From Mycolicibacterium sp. MU0053 (lineage in GTDB: Bacteria > Actinomycetota > Actinomycetes > Mycobacteriales > Mycobacteriaceae): 64,000 nt of DNA. The position numbers and the translations under genes were made by a program. The stretch lies in assembly GCF_963378095.1 (NCBI RefSeq), contig NZ_OY726397.1, forward strand, positions 1,922,001 to 1,986,000, given 5' to 3'. The stretch's first letter is position 1. Every line of letters starts with the position of its first letter. This document shows, piece after piece, positions 54,017-63,700 of the stretch. The notes beneath the pieces are model-generated. The model worked only from the letters and a program-made list of their open reading frames with translations, made no database searches and had not been told where the DNA came from.

Positions 54017-54121
54017 GGGCGGATCTTACCCAGTTGCACTGACAGCCGGTGTCGAAAGTCGCAGGTGAGCGCGAGGGCCGTGTTCGTCGAAACCGGTCCC
54101 GGGATCTGGGTGCGCGACCGT

Positions 54122-54964
54122 ATGGTGACCGTCATGCAGGAACACCCGCCCAGGTCGATCGCCCGTCCTATCACCGTCAGCCGACGACGGTTGCTGGCGG
54201 TCGCGGGAGGTCTTGGTGTCGGTGCATTCATCGGAGCCTGTGCCGAGAAAACCGGCGTGGAAGTGGTGTCAGCACCACAACCCGTTAGCGGGGCAAGCCC
54301 GCCCGCCACGGTCAATCCCAGTGCCTCTGCACTCACGGCCTCGCCAGAGCCTGTAGTCGAACCTGCAGCGCCGGCCACGGTTGTCATGCTGTGCCGTGCT
54401 GCGTGGGGCGCTCAATCCGCACGGGAGGGGGGACAACGGCACACCATCACCGAGATGACCCTGCATCACACCGCGGCTGTGTTGGGCGACAACAGCAACG
54501 CCCCGGCCCGGCTGCGCCAGCATCAGCAGTATCACCAAGATGGTCAGGGCTGGATCGACATCGCCTACCACGTCGGTGTCGACCGCAACGGCAACATCTA
54601 TGAACTGCGCGACTGGAACCTGGCCGGCGACACCGCGACGGAGTATGACCCGGCGGGTCACTTCCTTGTCCTCTGCGAGGGCGACTTCGATCAAGAGTCC
54701 GTATCAGAGGCTCAACTCGACAGTGCGGCAAGGGTGTTCGCCTGGGCTGCCGGCAAATTCCAGATTGGATCCGAGACGCTGACGGGCCACGGCGACCACG
54801 CCGCGACTGCGTGCCCTGGTGCGAACCTCGAAGCTCATCTCACTTCCGGTGAGTTGAGGCGTCGGGTGGATGGTTACCTCGCGGACGGTCCAGTGGAACT
54901 CATCAACGTGTGTGGTCCGGAGGCGGACGCCGTCATTGCCGATATTACGGCGGGGCGCCGCTGA
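54122..54964 (+). CDS. Tat-exported lipoprotein with amidase_2/PGRP domain
   Basis: 280 aa from ATG 54122 (ATG 54134 also possible). The N-terminus has a Tat motif and lipobox: SRRRLLAVAGGLGVGAFIGAC, so a lipid-anchored envelope protein. After a Pro/Ala linker comes an N-acetylmuramoyl-L-alanine amidase/peptidoglycan-recognition domain. It has MTLHHTA (zinc His), DIAYHVGVDRNGNIYELRDW, and GHGDHAATACPG (zinc His and Cys). It should bind or cleave peptidoglycan. It lies between two of the three kinases, a context that suggests wall-related signalling. Confidence 0.86.
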   Translation: MVTVMQEHPPRSIARPITVSRRRLLAVAGGLGVGAFIGACAEKTGVEVVSAPQPVSGASPPATVNPSASALTASPEPVVEPAAPATVVMLCRAAWGAQSAREGGQRHTITEMTLHHTAAVLGDNSNAPARLRQHQQYHQDGQGWIDIAYHVGVDRNGNIYELRDWNLAGDTATEYDPAGHFLVLCEGDFDQESVSEAQLDSAARVFAWAAGKFQIGSETLTGHGDHAATACPGANLEAHLTSGELRRRVDGYLADGPVELINVCGPEADAVIADITAGRR

Positions 54965-55080
54965 GGGTGCCGCCTGACGTCGTGGTTACCGCGGTGGCCA
55001 ACCCACTGGTGCGGGTAAGCCGTTGACTGCAAGGTGTCCCAGCGCTGCGTGTGCGTGCCCTATTGAAATTGGCTGCGGAA

Positions 55081-56907
55081 CTAGGTGACGATCCTATCTA
55101 GCATCACAATAGCGAGCCGCTCGGCGTAGTCGCCAGAGAGCGATGGGTCGGGTAGCTGCGGGTTAGTGCCGGTGTCAAGACATGTCTTCACTTTAACGAC
55201 GGCATTCTCCCGGACCCCCAGTGCTAGTTGGCATGCCGGTGCATTTCCGTTCAAATTGTCTACCGATGTCATATACATCGTCATGAGCTCGTCGCCGACT
55301 ACGAGACCGCTAAGGTACCAACCCCACCCCTTCTCGTAACCGGCGTCGTGACTCACCGAGGCATCCGACGAATACTCCAACGGATGGCCATTGGCACACG
55401 TCCGCCACTGCGCGGTCGACGAGACTAGGACTGCCTGCGCCTCCTCGGCTGTGGGGAACACGGCGACTGTCTGCTCAACCAAGCCGTCGATGGCCGAAAC
55501 CGATTTCCCGAGTATCTGATTGCGAATCGCTTCGTATCCCGTGTCGGCGTACACCTGCTGTTCGGCGCCGAAGATGACCCCGGCGCAGCTGGGCGGGTCA
55601 ATCGCGTGGGTGTTATCCGCTGTTCCCAGCGTCGAGTTGATCACTTCCACGGGCCCGCTCGGGTACCCCTCAAACGCGCCGCCGGTGGTAGAGGTGATCT
55701 CCGCCGGCGTCAACAGAACCGAATCAATCCGCGATGCAGGGAACACCGCGGGCGGTGGCGGCGGTAGTGGTGTCGTGGTGACAGGTACGAGCGGAATCTT
55801 TGTGGCAGATACGGAGGACTTCGTCGGCGGCGCCGCCACCGACGCATCCCGGTCGGTCCAGGGTTGCCAGGCAAGCGCGGCTACGGCAGCGGCCACTAGA
55901 AACGCCGTGGCGGCGCCAACCGACACGATCCAGTTGCGTCGCGACCCCCGGACAGGAGGCACAGAAGACGGCTTGCTCGCGCGCGGCGGGGCCGGAGTGG
56001 CTGGCGTCGTACGCGCCAGCACGGGGGCGGGTTGAGTTGCGAGCGTTGCAATAGGAGCCAGCTGCGTTGAGTCCTGCCCCGCAAGTGCCTGGGCGAAGTC
56101 TCCACATCGTGGGTACCGGTCCTCGGGCTTTTTGGCGAGGGCTTTGGCTAAAACCCTGTCCAGCGGCGCCAGTTCGGAGCGGGTCTCAGCCAAGGTAGGC
56201 GGCGGTGCGTTGAGGTGGCGACTGATGACTACTGCAGGATTGGAGTGCTGGAACAGCGGAACACCGGTTAGCAGGTGATACGCAGAGGCGGCGAGCGCAT
56301 ATTGGTCGGCTCGGCCGTCGATGTCGTCACCCATTAGCTGTTCGGGCGCTGCGTACGCGACTGTTCCGACTGCCATGTTGGTCGAGGTGAGCCCGCTGAT
56401 GTCGTCAGCGTCGCGTGCGATTCCGAAGTCTGCAAGCAGGATTCGCTGTTCGTCATCATCGTCGACGTGGGTAAGCATGATGTTGGCTGGCTTGACGTCG
56501 CGGTGCAGCAGCCCCTGCTTGTGTGCGTAGTCCAAGGCGCTGGCGACCGCGGTGATGATGGCGACGACAGTATCGACGGGCATGCCGCTGGGGTATCGGT
56601 CAGACAGGAGCTCGGCGGCATTGGGGCCGTCAACGAAGTCCATTGATATCCACAGTCGCCCGTCAACTTCGCCGCGATCGTGTACTCCGACAACATGCGG
56701 GTGCCACAACGTGGATGCAAGGTCGGCCTCGCGCGCAGAACGAGCGCGGTAATCTCTGTCGGCGGAGACGTCGGCGCGAAGTAGTTTTAGGGCATCCCGA
56801 CGGGGGAGCCTCGGGTGCTCGGCCAGGTACACCTCACCCATCCCCCCAGAGCCAAGGTTCCGCAGAATCCTGTACCCGGCGAAGACTTGACCGTCGGCCA
56901 ACGACAT
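55081..56907 (-). CDS. Transmembrane Ser/Thr protein kinase, PknH-like sensor domain (third of three)
   Basis: 608 aa from ATG 56907. Kinase domain 10-275 with [12 protein letters not shown], Lys41, [10 protein letters not shown] and LADFGIARD. One membrane helix near 325-348 ([22 protein letters not shown]). The outer 210 residues match the PknH C-terminal sensor type: [54 protein letters not shown] and WRTCANG, then [21 protein letters not shown]. The four Cys form two disulfides in PknH. PknH controls lipid and wall biosynthesis regulators in M. tuberculosis. Confidence 0.9.
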   Translation of the reverse strand: MSLADGQVFAGYRILRNLGSGGMGEVYLAEHPRLPRRDALKLLRADVSADRDYRARSAREADLASTLWHPHVVGVHDRGEVDGRLWISMDFVDGPNAAELLSDRYPSGMPVDTVVAIITAVASALDYAHKQGLLHRDVKPANIMLTHVDDDDEQRILLADFGIARDADDISGLTSTNMAVGTVAYAAPEQLMGDDIDGRADQYALAASAYHLLTGVPLFQHSNPAVVISRHLNAPPPTLAETRSELAPLDRVLAKALAKKPEDRYPRCGDFAQALAGQDSTQLAPIATLATQPAPVLARTTPATPAPPRASKPSSVPPVRGSRRNWIVSVGAATAFLVAAAVAALAWQPWTDRDASVAAPPTKSSVSATKIPLVPVTTTPLPPPPPAVFPASRIDSVLLTPAEITSTTGGAFEGYPSGPVEVINSTLGTADNTHAIDPPSCAGVIFGAEQQVYADTGYEAIRNQILGKSVSAIDGLVEQTVAVFPTAEEAQAVLVSSTAQWRTCANGHPLEYSSDASVSHDAGYEKGWGWYLSGLVVGDELMTMYMTSVDNLNGNAPACQLALGVRENAVVKVKTCLDTGTNPQLPDPSLSGDYAERLAIVMLDRIVT

Positions 56908-57048
56908 CCGCGCATCCTACCGATACTCGCAGAGAGCTGACGCCACTGCGCTCGCAAGCGGCAACCATGACTGCTGCGTCCGGCAGGGATCACGCGGCGG
57001 AGACCGCAATTTCGCGGTTGACCAATTCCGGCAGCTCGGACTGACTAC

Positions 57049-58019
57049 TCAGGAGTCGTCCGACTTACTCCCGTGCACCTCGGTCTTCTCGGGGCGGGAC
57101 TTGTCTGCGAGGTACTCGCCCACTCGAATCAAGCCCTGTCCGGCGACCCCGACGGCTTTCCGGGCTGATTTAGACACTCCTTCTAGGGCCGCGGCTGCGG
57201 CATCCAACACGCCGGGAGTATCGACGTTCTCCCATTCCTCGATCTGATGGCGCCGTGCCGTGGCGAAACGGTCTAACTCATCGCGAAGGGTCGAACGCTG
57301 CTTCGCCAAGTCGCGAACTGCGAAGATTCGGAAACCTTCGATCGCTTCGGGCTTAGCGAAGTTGTCGAGGTAGTCCTTCGCACTTCGATATAGCTCGCCA
57401 TCTTGTGCGAGCTGGTGCGCGAGGAGTTCCCGCGTATCATCGATCACTTGCTGGAGGTGCTCAGGCTGCTTGGCTTCGACTCGGGCCAACCGGAGGCGCT
57501 GCCACTGGTACAGCGCCTCCTCTGCGAACACGAGCAAGCTCAGAGTCTCTCCAAGTCGATTGTCTTGTACTGCATGCCGAAGCTTTTCTGCTCGATCCTG
57601 CACGGGCAGCTCAGAATCGAACGATTCCAATAACCGACTCACATGATTTCGTAGTTGCTCCACGGTGACGTTAAGGGCTGGACCTAGGCCCGCAAGCGCT
57701 TCCCAGTCTGCGTCGGGTAGCGCTCCATGTTTGTCGAGGAAATCGGTGGCGCGACGGATCGACAGGTGGTTGCCAAGCACATCACCCGCGCGCGATGCAT
57801 CGGCGAGCTGAAGAACGAACTCAACTTTTCCTTCCACCCGACGTACGGCTTCCTCGACGTTGGCTATTGCAGCCTTGAGCGCCACCTGGACGGCGATCAA
57901 CTGCACAGCGACCAACTGGGGAGGTGATATCTGTGCAGGTGCCCATTGGAGCTGGTTGAGGAACACTCCGTCCGCATTTCGAGTTGTCATCCGGAAGAAC
58001 CCGTCCGTTCCGGGAATCC
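57049..58019 (-). pseudogene. 3' part of a gene split by the IS256-family element
   Basis: About 320 codons, continuing in frame from the 5' part at 59508-59805. Joining the two at the 9-bp target duplication gives KWIPG followed by TDGFFRMTTRNADGVFLNQLQW and a protein of about 419 aa. The segment is rich in long helices (VALKAAIANVEEAVRRVEGKVEFVLQLADASRAGD, TLRDELDRFATARRHQIEEWEN), with no membrane segment until a mildly hydrophobic stretch near the end. It can be read from a TTG at 58032 inside the IS end, so a truncated product is possible. Family not recognised; a coiled-coil cytosolic protein. Confidence 0.85.
58011..58019 (+). repeat. Target site duplication, left
   Basis: CGGGAATCC, 9 bp, directly next to the IS left end at 58020 and identical to 59508-59516. 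IS256-family elements make 8-9 bp duplications. Confidence 0.9.
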
Positions 58020-59507
58020 GAGGAATTGTCAATACCTGTGGATCGGCGTGTTTCAGGCGACCTCCGTTCCGGCTTGCTGATCGCCGTCTGAGGGCGGTGT
58101 CGGTGGGGTGATTTCGGTGGGGCGTTCGAGCAGTTTGCCCTTGTGGAAGACCGCGCCGGCGCGGACCAGGGCGACCAGGTGTGGTGCGTTGACGGCACGC
58201 CAGCGGGCCGCGGCGGCGTCGATGAGCTTGTAGGCCATGGCCAGACCAGCCGCACGTGATCCCGGCCCCTTGGTGACCTTGGTTCTCAAACGTACTGTGG
58301 CAAAGGTGCTTTCGATCGGATTTGTCGTGCGTAGGTGGATCCAGTGCTCGGCGGGATAGTGGTAGAACTCCAGTAGGGTGTCCAGATCGTCGGTGATCTT
58401 GGCGACCGCCTTGGGGTACTTGGCCCCGAAGTCGACCGTGAAGGCCTTGACCGCGACCTGGGCCTTGTCGATATCCTCGGCGTTGTAGATCTCCTTGAGC
58501 GCCGACAACGCCGACGCGTGCGCTGATTTCGGCAGGGCGGCAAGCACATTGGCTTGCTTATGAAACCAGCACCGCTGTTCTTTGGTGGCCGGGAACACCT
58601 CGCGTACCGCTTTCCAGAAGCCGAGTGCGCCATCGCCGACGGCGAGCACGGGTGCGGTCATGCCGCGTCGTTTACAGTCGCGCAGCAGATCAGCCCACGA
58701 CTCGGTCGATTCCCGGTAGCCGTCGGTGATCGCCACGAGCTCTTTGCGGCCGTCCGCGCGCACGCCGAGCATCACCAGCAGACACAGCTTTTCCTGGTCC
58801 AGGCGGACCTTGAGGTGGATGCCGTCGACCCACAGGTAGACGTAATCGGTGCCCGACAGGTCCCGGGCGGCAAACGCGCGGGCCTCGTCCTGCCACTGGC
58901 TGGTCAGCCGGGTGATCGTGGTGGCCGAGAGCCCGGCACCCGAGCCCAGGAACTGCTCCAGAGCGGGGGTGAAGTCGCTGGTGGACAGCCCGTGCAGGTA
59001 CAGCAGCGGCAGCACTTCGCTCATCTGCGGTGACTTGCGTGCCCAGGCCGGCAGGATCGCCGAGGAGAACCGTTTCCGTTCACCGGTGTCGGGGTCGACG
59101 CGTTTGTCGTTGACTCGCGGTGCTTTCACCTCAACTGCCCCGGCTGCCGTCAGCACCTCGCGGGCCTGGTGATAGCCGTTGCGGACCACCAGCCGATGCC
59201 CCTTCTCATCGAGCTGATCGGCGAACTGGGCCACGTAGGCGGCGACCTCAGCCTTCAACGCGGCGGCCAGCATCTGACGGGCGCCGTCGCGGACGATCTC
59301 GTCCAACAACGACCGACCAGCACCGCCAGTGCTTTCGTTGGCCTCGATGGCATCGTGAACTACGGTGAGCATGGGCGTACCTTCCCGAACCAGCGCGCCA
59401 ACGCCGGCTCATGATCGGACCTTCGGATATTCAGATCATCCTCGGGAAGGTGCGCCCACTTTCACGCCCCCTCACCGAGGCTCATCCACAGGTTCTGATC
59501 ATTGCTC
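58020..59507 (-). mobile_element. IS256-family insertion sequence (complete)
   Basis: 1488 bp. The 24-bp imperfect terminal inverted repeats follow GAGnAATnnTCA, two variable bases, then ACCTGTGGAT at 58020-58043 and, inverted, at 59484-59507. One transposase gene fills most of the element. Flanked by a perfect 9-bp duplication. The left end carries TTGACA reading outward on the minus strand (58032-58027), a feature known for other IS256 ends. Everything looks intact, so the insertion is probably recent. Confidence 0.93.
58053..59372 (-). CDS. IS256-family (Mutator-type) transposase
   Basis: 439 aa from ATG 59372. DDE residues in YVYLWVDGIHLKVRL (first Asp), LAVGDGALGFWKAVREVFP (second Asp) and RTTNPIESTFATVRLRTKVTKG (Glu), all in typical Mutator contexts. 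The inserted Cys-rich helical segment follows the second Asp (QRCWFHKQANVLAALPKS). Full length and no frameshift, so it should be active. The gene is on the same strand as the interrupted host gene. Confidence 0.95.
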   Translation of the reverse strand: MLTVVHDAIEANESTGGAGRSLLDEIVRDGARQMLAAALKAEVAAYVAQFADQLDEKGHRLVVRNGYHQAREVLTAAGAVEVKAPRVNDKRVDPDTGERKRFSSAILPAWARKSPQMSEVLPLLYLHGLSTSDFTPALEQFLGSGAGLSATTITRLTSQWQDEARAFAARDLSGTDYVYLWVDGIHLKVRLDQEKLCLLVMLGVRADGRKELVAITDGYRESTESWADLLRDCKRRGMTAPVLAVGDGALGFWKAVREVFPATKEQRCWFHKQANVLAALPKSAHASALSALKEIYNAEDIDKAQVAVKAFTVDFGAKYPKAVAKITDDLDTLLEFYHYPAEHWIHLRTTNPIESTFATVRLRTKVTKGPGSRAAGLAMAYKLIDAAAARWRAVNAPHLVALVRAGAVFHKGKLLERPTEITPPTPPSDGDQQAGTEVA

Positions 59508-59516
59508 CGGGAATCC
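59508..59516 (+). repeat. Target site duplication, right
   Basis: CGGGAATCC, identical to 58011-58019, directly after the IS right end at 59507. Confidence 0.9.
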
Positions 59517-59805
59517 ACTTGCCGACTTGTAGAGCTTTCACGCTGTCGGGATGAAGCTGCACGAACTTACCGGAGTCAGCCAGGAACGCGGCGGCACCAG
59601 CTGCGAGGCCGGCGGCGTTGCCCACCGAGGATTTGTCGATCCCCACGACCCGCATTGTCTTGCCGGCAGCGGTGCGCAATCGCAATAGGTAAGCCTCTAC
59701 CGCCTCCGGATCGCCACCGACCAGGAGCCCTTCTGGCTGCACCGATACCTCTAACTCGGCGTCTACTGCACGCGCCGGAAGGTTGCGGTTTTCCTCGTCA
59801 GTCAT
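59508..59805 (-). pseudogene. 5' part of the gene split by the IS256-family element
   Basis: Starts at ATG 59805 with GGGGGTAGGG directly upstream. 99 codons plus the first base of codon 100 are original; the frame then runs into the IS and stops at 59482. Sequence: acidic N-terminus (MTDEENRNLPARAVDAELEV), a stretch GLLVGGDPEAVEAYLLRLR, then a Gly/Ala-rich VGNAAGLAAGAAAFLADSGKFVQL. The continuation is at 58010 and below. Unknown family. Its promoter must lie in 59806-60000, facing away from the large gene at 60741. Confidence 0.85.
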
Positions 59806-60740
59806 CCCTACCCCCTGATATCGCGGCTGAGTCTATGCGGACGCACAGACGTGCGCGCGACTAACGAGCGCGCCACTCTCGGGTGCGTCGAGGTCGATCG
59901 AATCGGGCTAAGCAGCATTGGTTGGTCGTACCCGGACAGGTTGCGACGAAACTCATATGGCTGGGTTGGGGCCATCAGAAATTCAATGTCCCGAACTGGC
60001 TGCAGAACGGAGAACGCCCCGCACGAGGGACCTAACCTCCGCATGATGAACGGAACTCCTTACCCGGTAGCAAATTAGCCGCGAGGGAGCGTCAGGGACG
60101 TTCACGGGCGAATCTGGGTGGGTGCTCTGTTCTTTCGGCCGGGGTCCGCGCTGACGCGTCAGACCCAGGGTCCATAATCATCGCTAATTGACACAGGTGA
60201 CAGACGGCACATCGTCGGTTGCCTGTAACGGGGGTTATTACGAGGGGGCGCATGGTCGAGTTGGACGAAGACAGCGAGCGCCGGCGGACAACATGTTCAC
60301 GTTTTTGAGCCGGTCCCAGCAGATGAGGGTCGGGCCAGTCCACCGTGGACAGGTTTGAGCGGGCCTTGTGGTTCGGCGGGCTGCCCGATCACGCGGCGTT
60401 CTCTCAGCGCATCGGATTGCGCAGCTCGATCCCGAGGCGCCGCTGCTCACCGTCGATAGGGGGCGCGAAACTAGACCCGCCCCCAGGGGGAGTTGGAAGC
60501 GTAGGGGCAGATTTGTGGCGCGGAGGCGACGAGGTGCCCGCGGTATTACGGTGACATGGCGCTCGGTGGAGTGCGAAGCATCCCGAACGTTTGGTCTGCT
60601 GTGTTGAATTGGCACCAAGCGCGCGTCCATCGCCCCGTTACAGCAGACGTTTCTAACGTAAACCCCCGTCTCTGTCGTCGCCCTGTCTTACTGTGCGTCG
60701 AGAGTCACCACGGGTTTGTTGAAGGGTTGGGGAGAACGTT
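59806..60740. other. Weakly coding intergenic region
   Basis: 935 bp with no gene I can support. A short plus-strand frame from GTG 60345 reads DRFERALWFGGLPDHAAFSQ and then loses protein character; it may be a gene remnant. The left part should contain the promoter of the IS-interrupted gene and the right part that of the large gene at 60741. Composition looks more AT-rich between 60590 and 60740. Confidence 0.55.
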
Positions 60741-63700
60741 ATGTCGCTAACGGACTGGATGAGTGACGCCGACTACGAATGGCGAACCCGTCTGCAGTCA
60801 TACAACCTGGTCATAGAGGCTAATTTTACGGTTGACGAAGTTCGGGAGGCGCAGTCCAAGTACGGCACCGCGGCGCGACATCTGCTGAACCAAGGGGTAT
60901 CCCACCGCAAGATCATCAACCGGTATCCGGCACTGACCTTGATGATCTTGGTAGGGCACGCTTCGCTCGCGTACGACCAGGGTGCGTATTGGGAGAGCTT
61001 CTGGGAGGAACTCGGCATCGGGCGTGACGCCGAGTTCGAGGTTGAAATCAGGCGCAGCGTTGTAGATCTGCTCGACAAGTTCTCCTTGGCGCGTTTTCCA
61101 GACATCGAGCGCGAGAGCTCACGCAAGTACGTGATGATGTTCGCGCTGCATGCAGGCATCCCAGTGCACTGTCTGAGGGATCTCTTGGTCCTGATCAACG
61201 AGCACATCACACAGGGGCGGCCCGCGACTGGTGCCGCGCTCATGGAGTGGCTTCAAGAGCCGGGCAAGGAACATCGGGCATCAACCCTCGACGTGCCGGT
61301 GCGTAACTTTCTGCTGAACGGCGCCGAGTTCGCAGCTGACATCCTCGACCGCATCATCGAGTTCATCGAGGTTGCCACCGCTGACCCACAGTTCTTCGAG
61401 CGGCACCTGGACTCCTCGACGACGGGCCTGCCCAGCGTCCTGCTTGAAGAGTTGATCGAGCAGCTGAAGACGAAGCCGCTGCATTTCGAGCGCAAGCGCC
61501 TTGCCACCGTCAGCGGCTTACGACCGGGGTTCACCTACCTCATCGACGACGACGAAGTCGTACTGACACTTCCCACCCCACAGGCCGATGCCGACGTGCC
61601 GTGGCGTGTCTCGTTGGACGGGCATGTGCGCGAGGTTCTCGTTGCGCGTCGATGGGGAGGCGAGGCCAGTACTGCTGCTGCACGCGCGCCGGTATCAGAA
61701 CCGATCCGCGAAGCGATCATCTCCCACCCTGCGCTCGCGGCTGCAACAGCGCTTCCGCTGGTTGTGCAGTCAGATCCGTTACTGACCTTCGACCAAAATG
61801 GCCGCTGGATTGCCCGGGGCGATGGGCTCAAGGACTGCGTGTGGGCGATCTACCCTGAAGACCACCAGCTGGTCGACAGCCGCACGCTGCGACAGGTTGA
61901 GTCTCAGGACTCCGGCCGTCCAGCCGGATGGCACGGGTGGCGAAGCGCCTTTGTCGATCTTGACGGCGTAGACGCGCTACAGCTCCTCAAGGACGAGACA
62001 CCGATCGGTACGTCACGGTGGGTCCGCAAGGACGCGCGACCCCGATTCGAACTTGGTCCCGTAATACCGGCGACAGTCACCCTGGATGGTCGGACCGTCT
62101 ACGGCCGACGACCCTGGGTGCTTCTCCCGGCGACACGCACTGATTCGCCGCCGACCTGGACGGTGCGGGTGAGGCCGTTAGGCGAATCCGAATGGATCGT
62201 CGACGAGGCGTGGCTGGGCGAAGAGGTCGAGACCTGCGTGGATCCGTTTGATGATGTCGAGGAACCTCAGCTCGGCCTCTTCGAAATTCTCGTGACCGGT
62301 CCGATGGGCTCAGACGCCCGTTGCGTGGCATTCCTTGCCGAGGGGGTGGAAGCTACTTTCGAGCCCGCGATCCGTGTCCCAGTATCCGGGGGGCTATCGA
62401 CCTGTACAGCCGTAATCGCGAGCGAAGGGCTTGCCGTTACCCCGGGCGGGCCAGTCGAATTCGGCGCACGCGATATCGAAGTCGAGCTTGAGCTGGGCTC
62501 AGGACACGCTGCCGGGCAGATCTTGCTGAAGCCGCTCCACGTGGAAATCCGCAGCGGCGAAGTCGGTGTCCCCATCGCTTGGCGAATGACGGCCGACGTA
62601 TGCGATCCCGATGACTTCACTCAAGATCGATTCGTCGCGATCCGTGCACCCGGCGTGGAGCGGGTTCAGTTCGCCTACTTTTCGGAGCTCGGTGATCTTC
62701 TGCAGCTCGATTCGACGCCGAGACGGCGCCAAGGTGATGTGTTCGAGTCACGTACCCAGCAGTTCGCAGACACCGTGCGCAGCCACCCGTCCGGTCGGAT
62801 CGTGGCCACATTGCACACCGAGGTCGGGCCGATTGAGGTCACAGTTCTGCGTGCCCAACCGCGCCGACTTGCCACCGCTGTGAGTCTGAATGACACGGCG
62901 CTCGAGTTCGTCGACGCTGCTGCCTTGGATGACATGGCAGTGTTTGTATGGAGCACGACGGCGCCCTGGCGTGCCGCCGAGGTGTTACCCATCGTCGATG
63001 GGAAAGCCACCCTCCCCGAACATCTCGTCGATGCTGGCGAACTGCGTTGTCAGCTGTTCATCGACGATCCGTGGGTGTTGATCGACCCGCCGACGATTCC
63101 TCCTGAGACTGCATTTCGAGTGGAGCAGCCGGGATGGCGGAAGGACGGGACGCGGGACCAGGTGGAACTTTCGCACTACCTGGGTGGACCGTGTAGCGCA
63201 CACGTGGAAGTCGGAGTGATGCCCGAGGTGTGGGCCGCGCTGGCGCGACTTCACGCCGACGGCACATCGGAGCGCTTCGCCGGCCTCATCAAGCTGTTGG
63301 TCGGAGCGCCCAGGAAGGCACTCGAGTGTCTAGGTGACAGCACAATCCCGGCGGGGGAAAAGATGGCGATGCTGATCCGCAGTGAACTTGTCAATCACAA
63401 CTTCTCCGCCAAACAGACTCTCAACGAGCTGCATTCCCATCCTTGGTTCGGCTGCATGGTCGAACTTGCCGACTTGCCGTCGCTCTACAACCGCAGAGAT
63501 GAGGTACGGGTCGAACGTGCCGAAACCCTTGCATACCTTCAGGACCGAGGCGGGGCTGTGCTGACCGAACTTCTGCAAACGGGCAAGGCTACCCGCTTTC
63601 ATGATGCGAGTTTCGACACGCGGGTGATGGAGATGAGCTTTGTGCCGCGCAATCGGGTGGAAGCGAAGCTGCGCGAGATTCAGCAGGTGCCACGCGCACA

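Noticed and set aside
58027..58032. Outward TTGACA in the IS left end as a full hybrid promoter
   Set aside because: The -10 position 17 bp further reads AACGGA, unlike TATAAT, so only the -35-like hexamer is supported.
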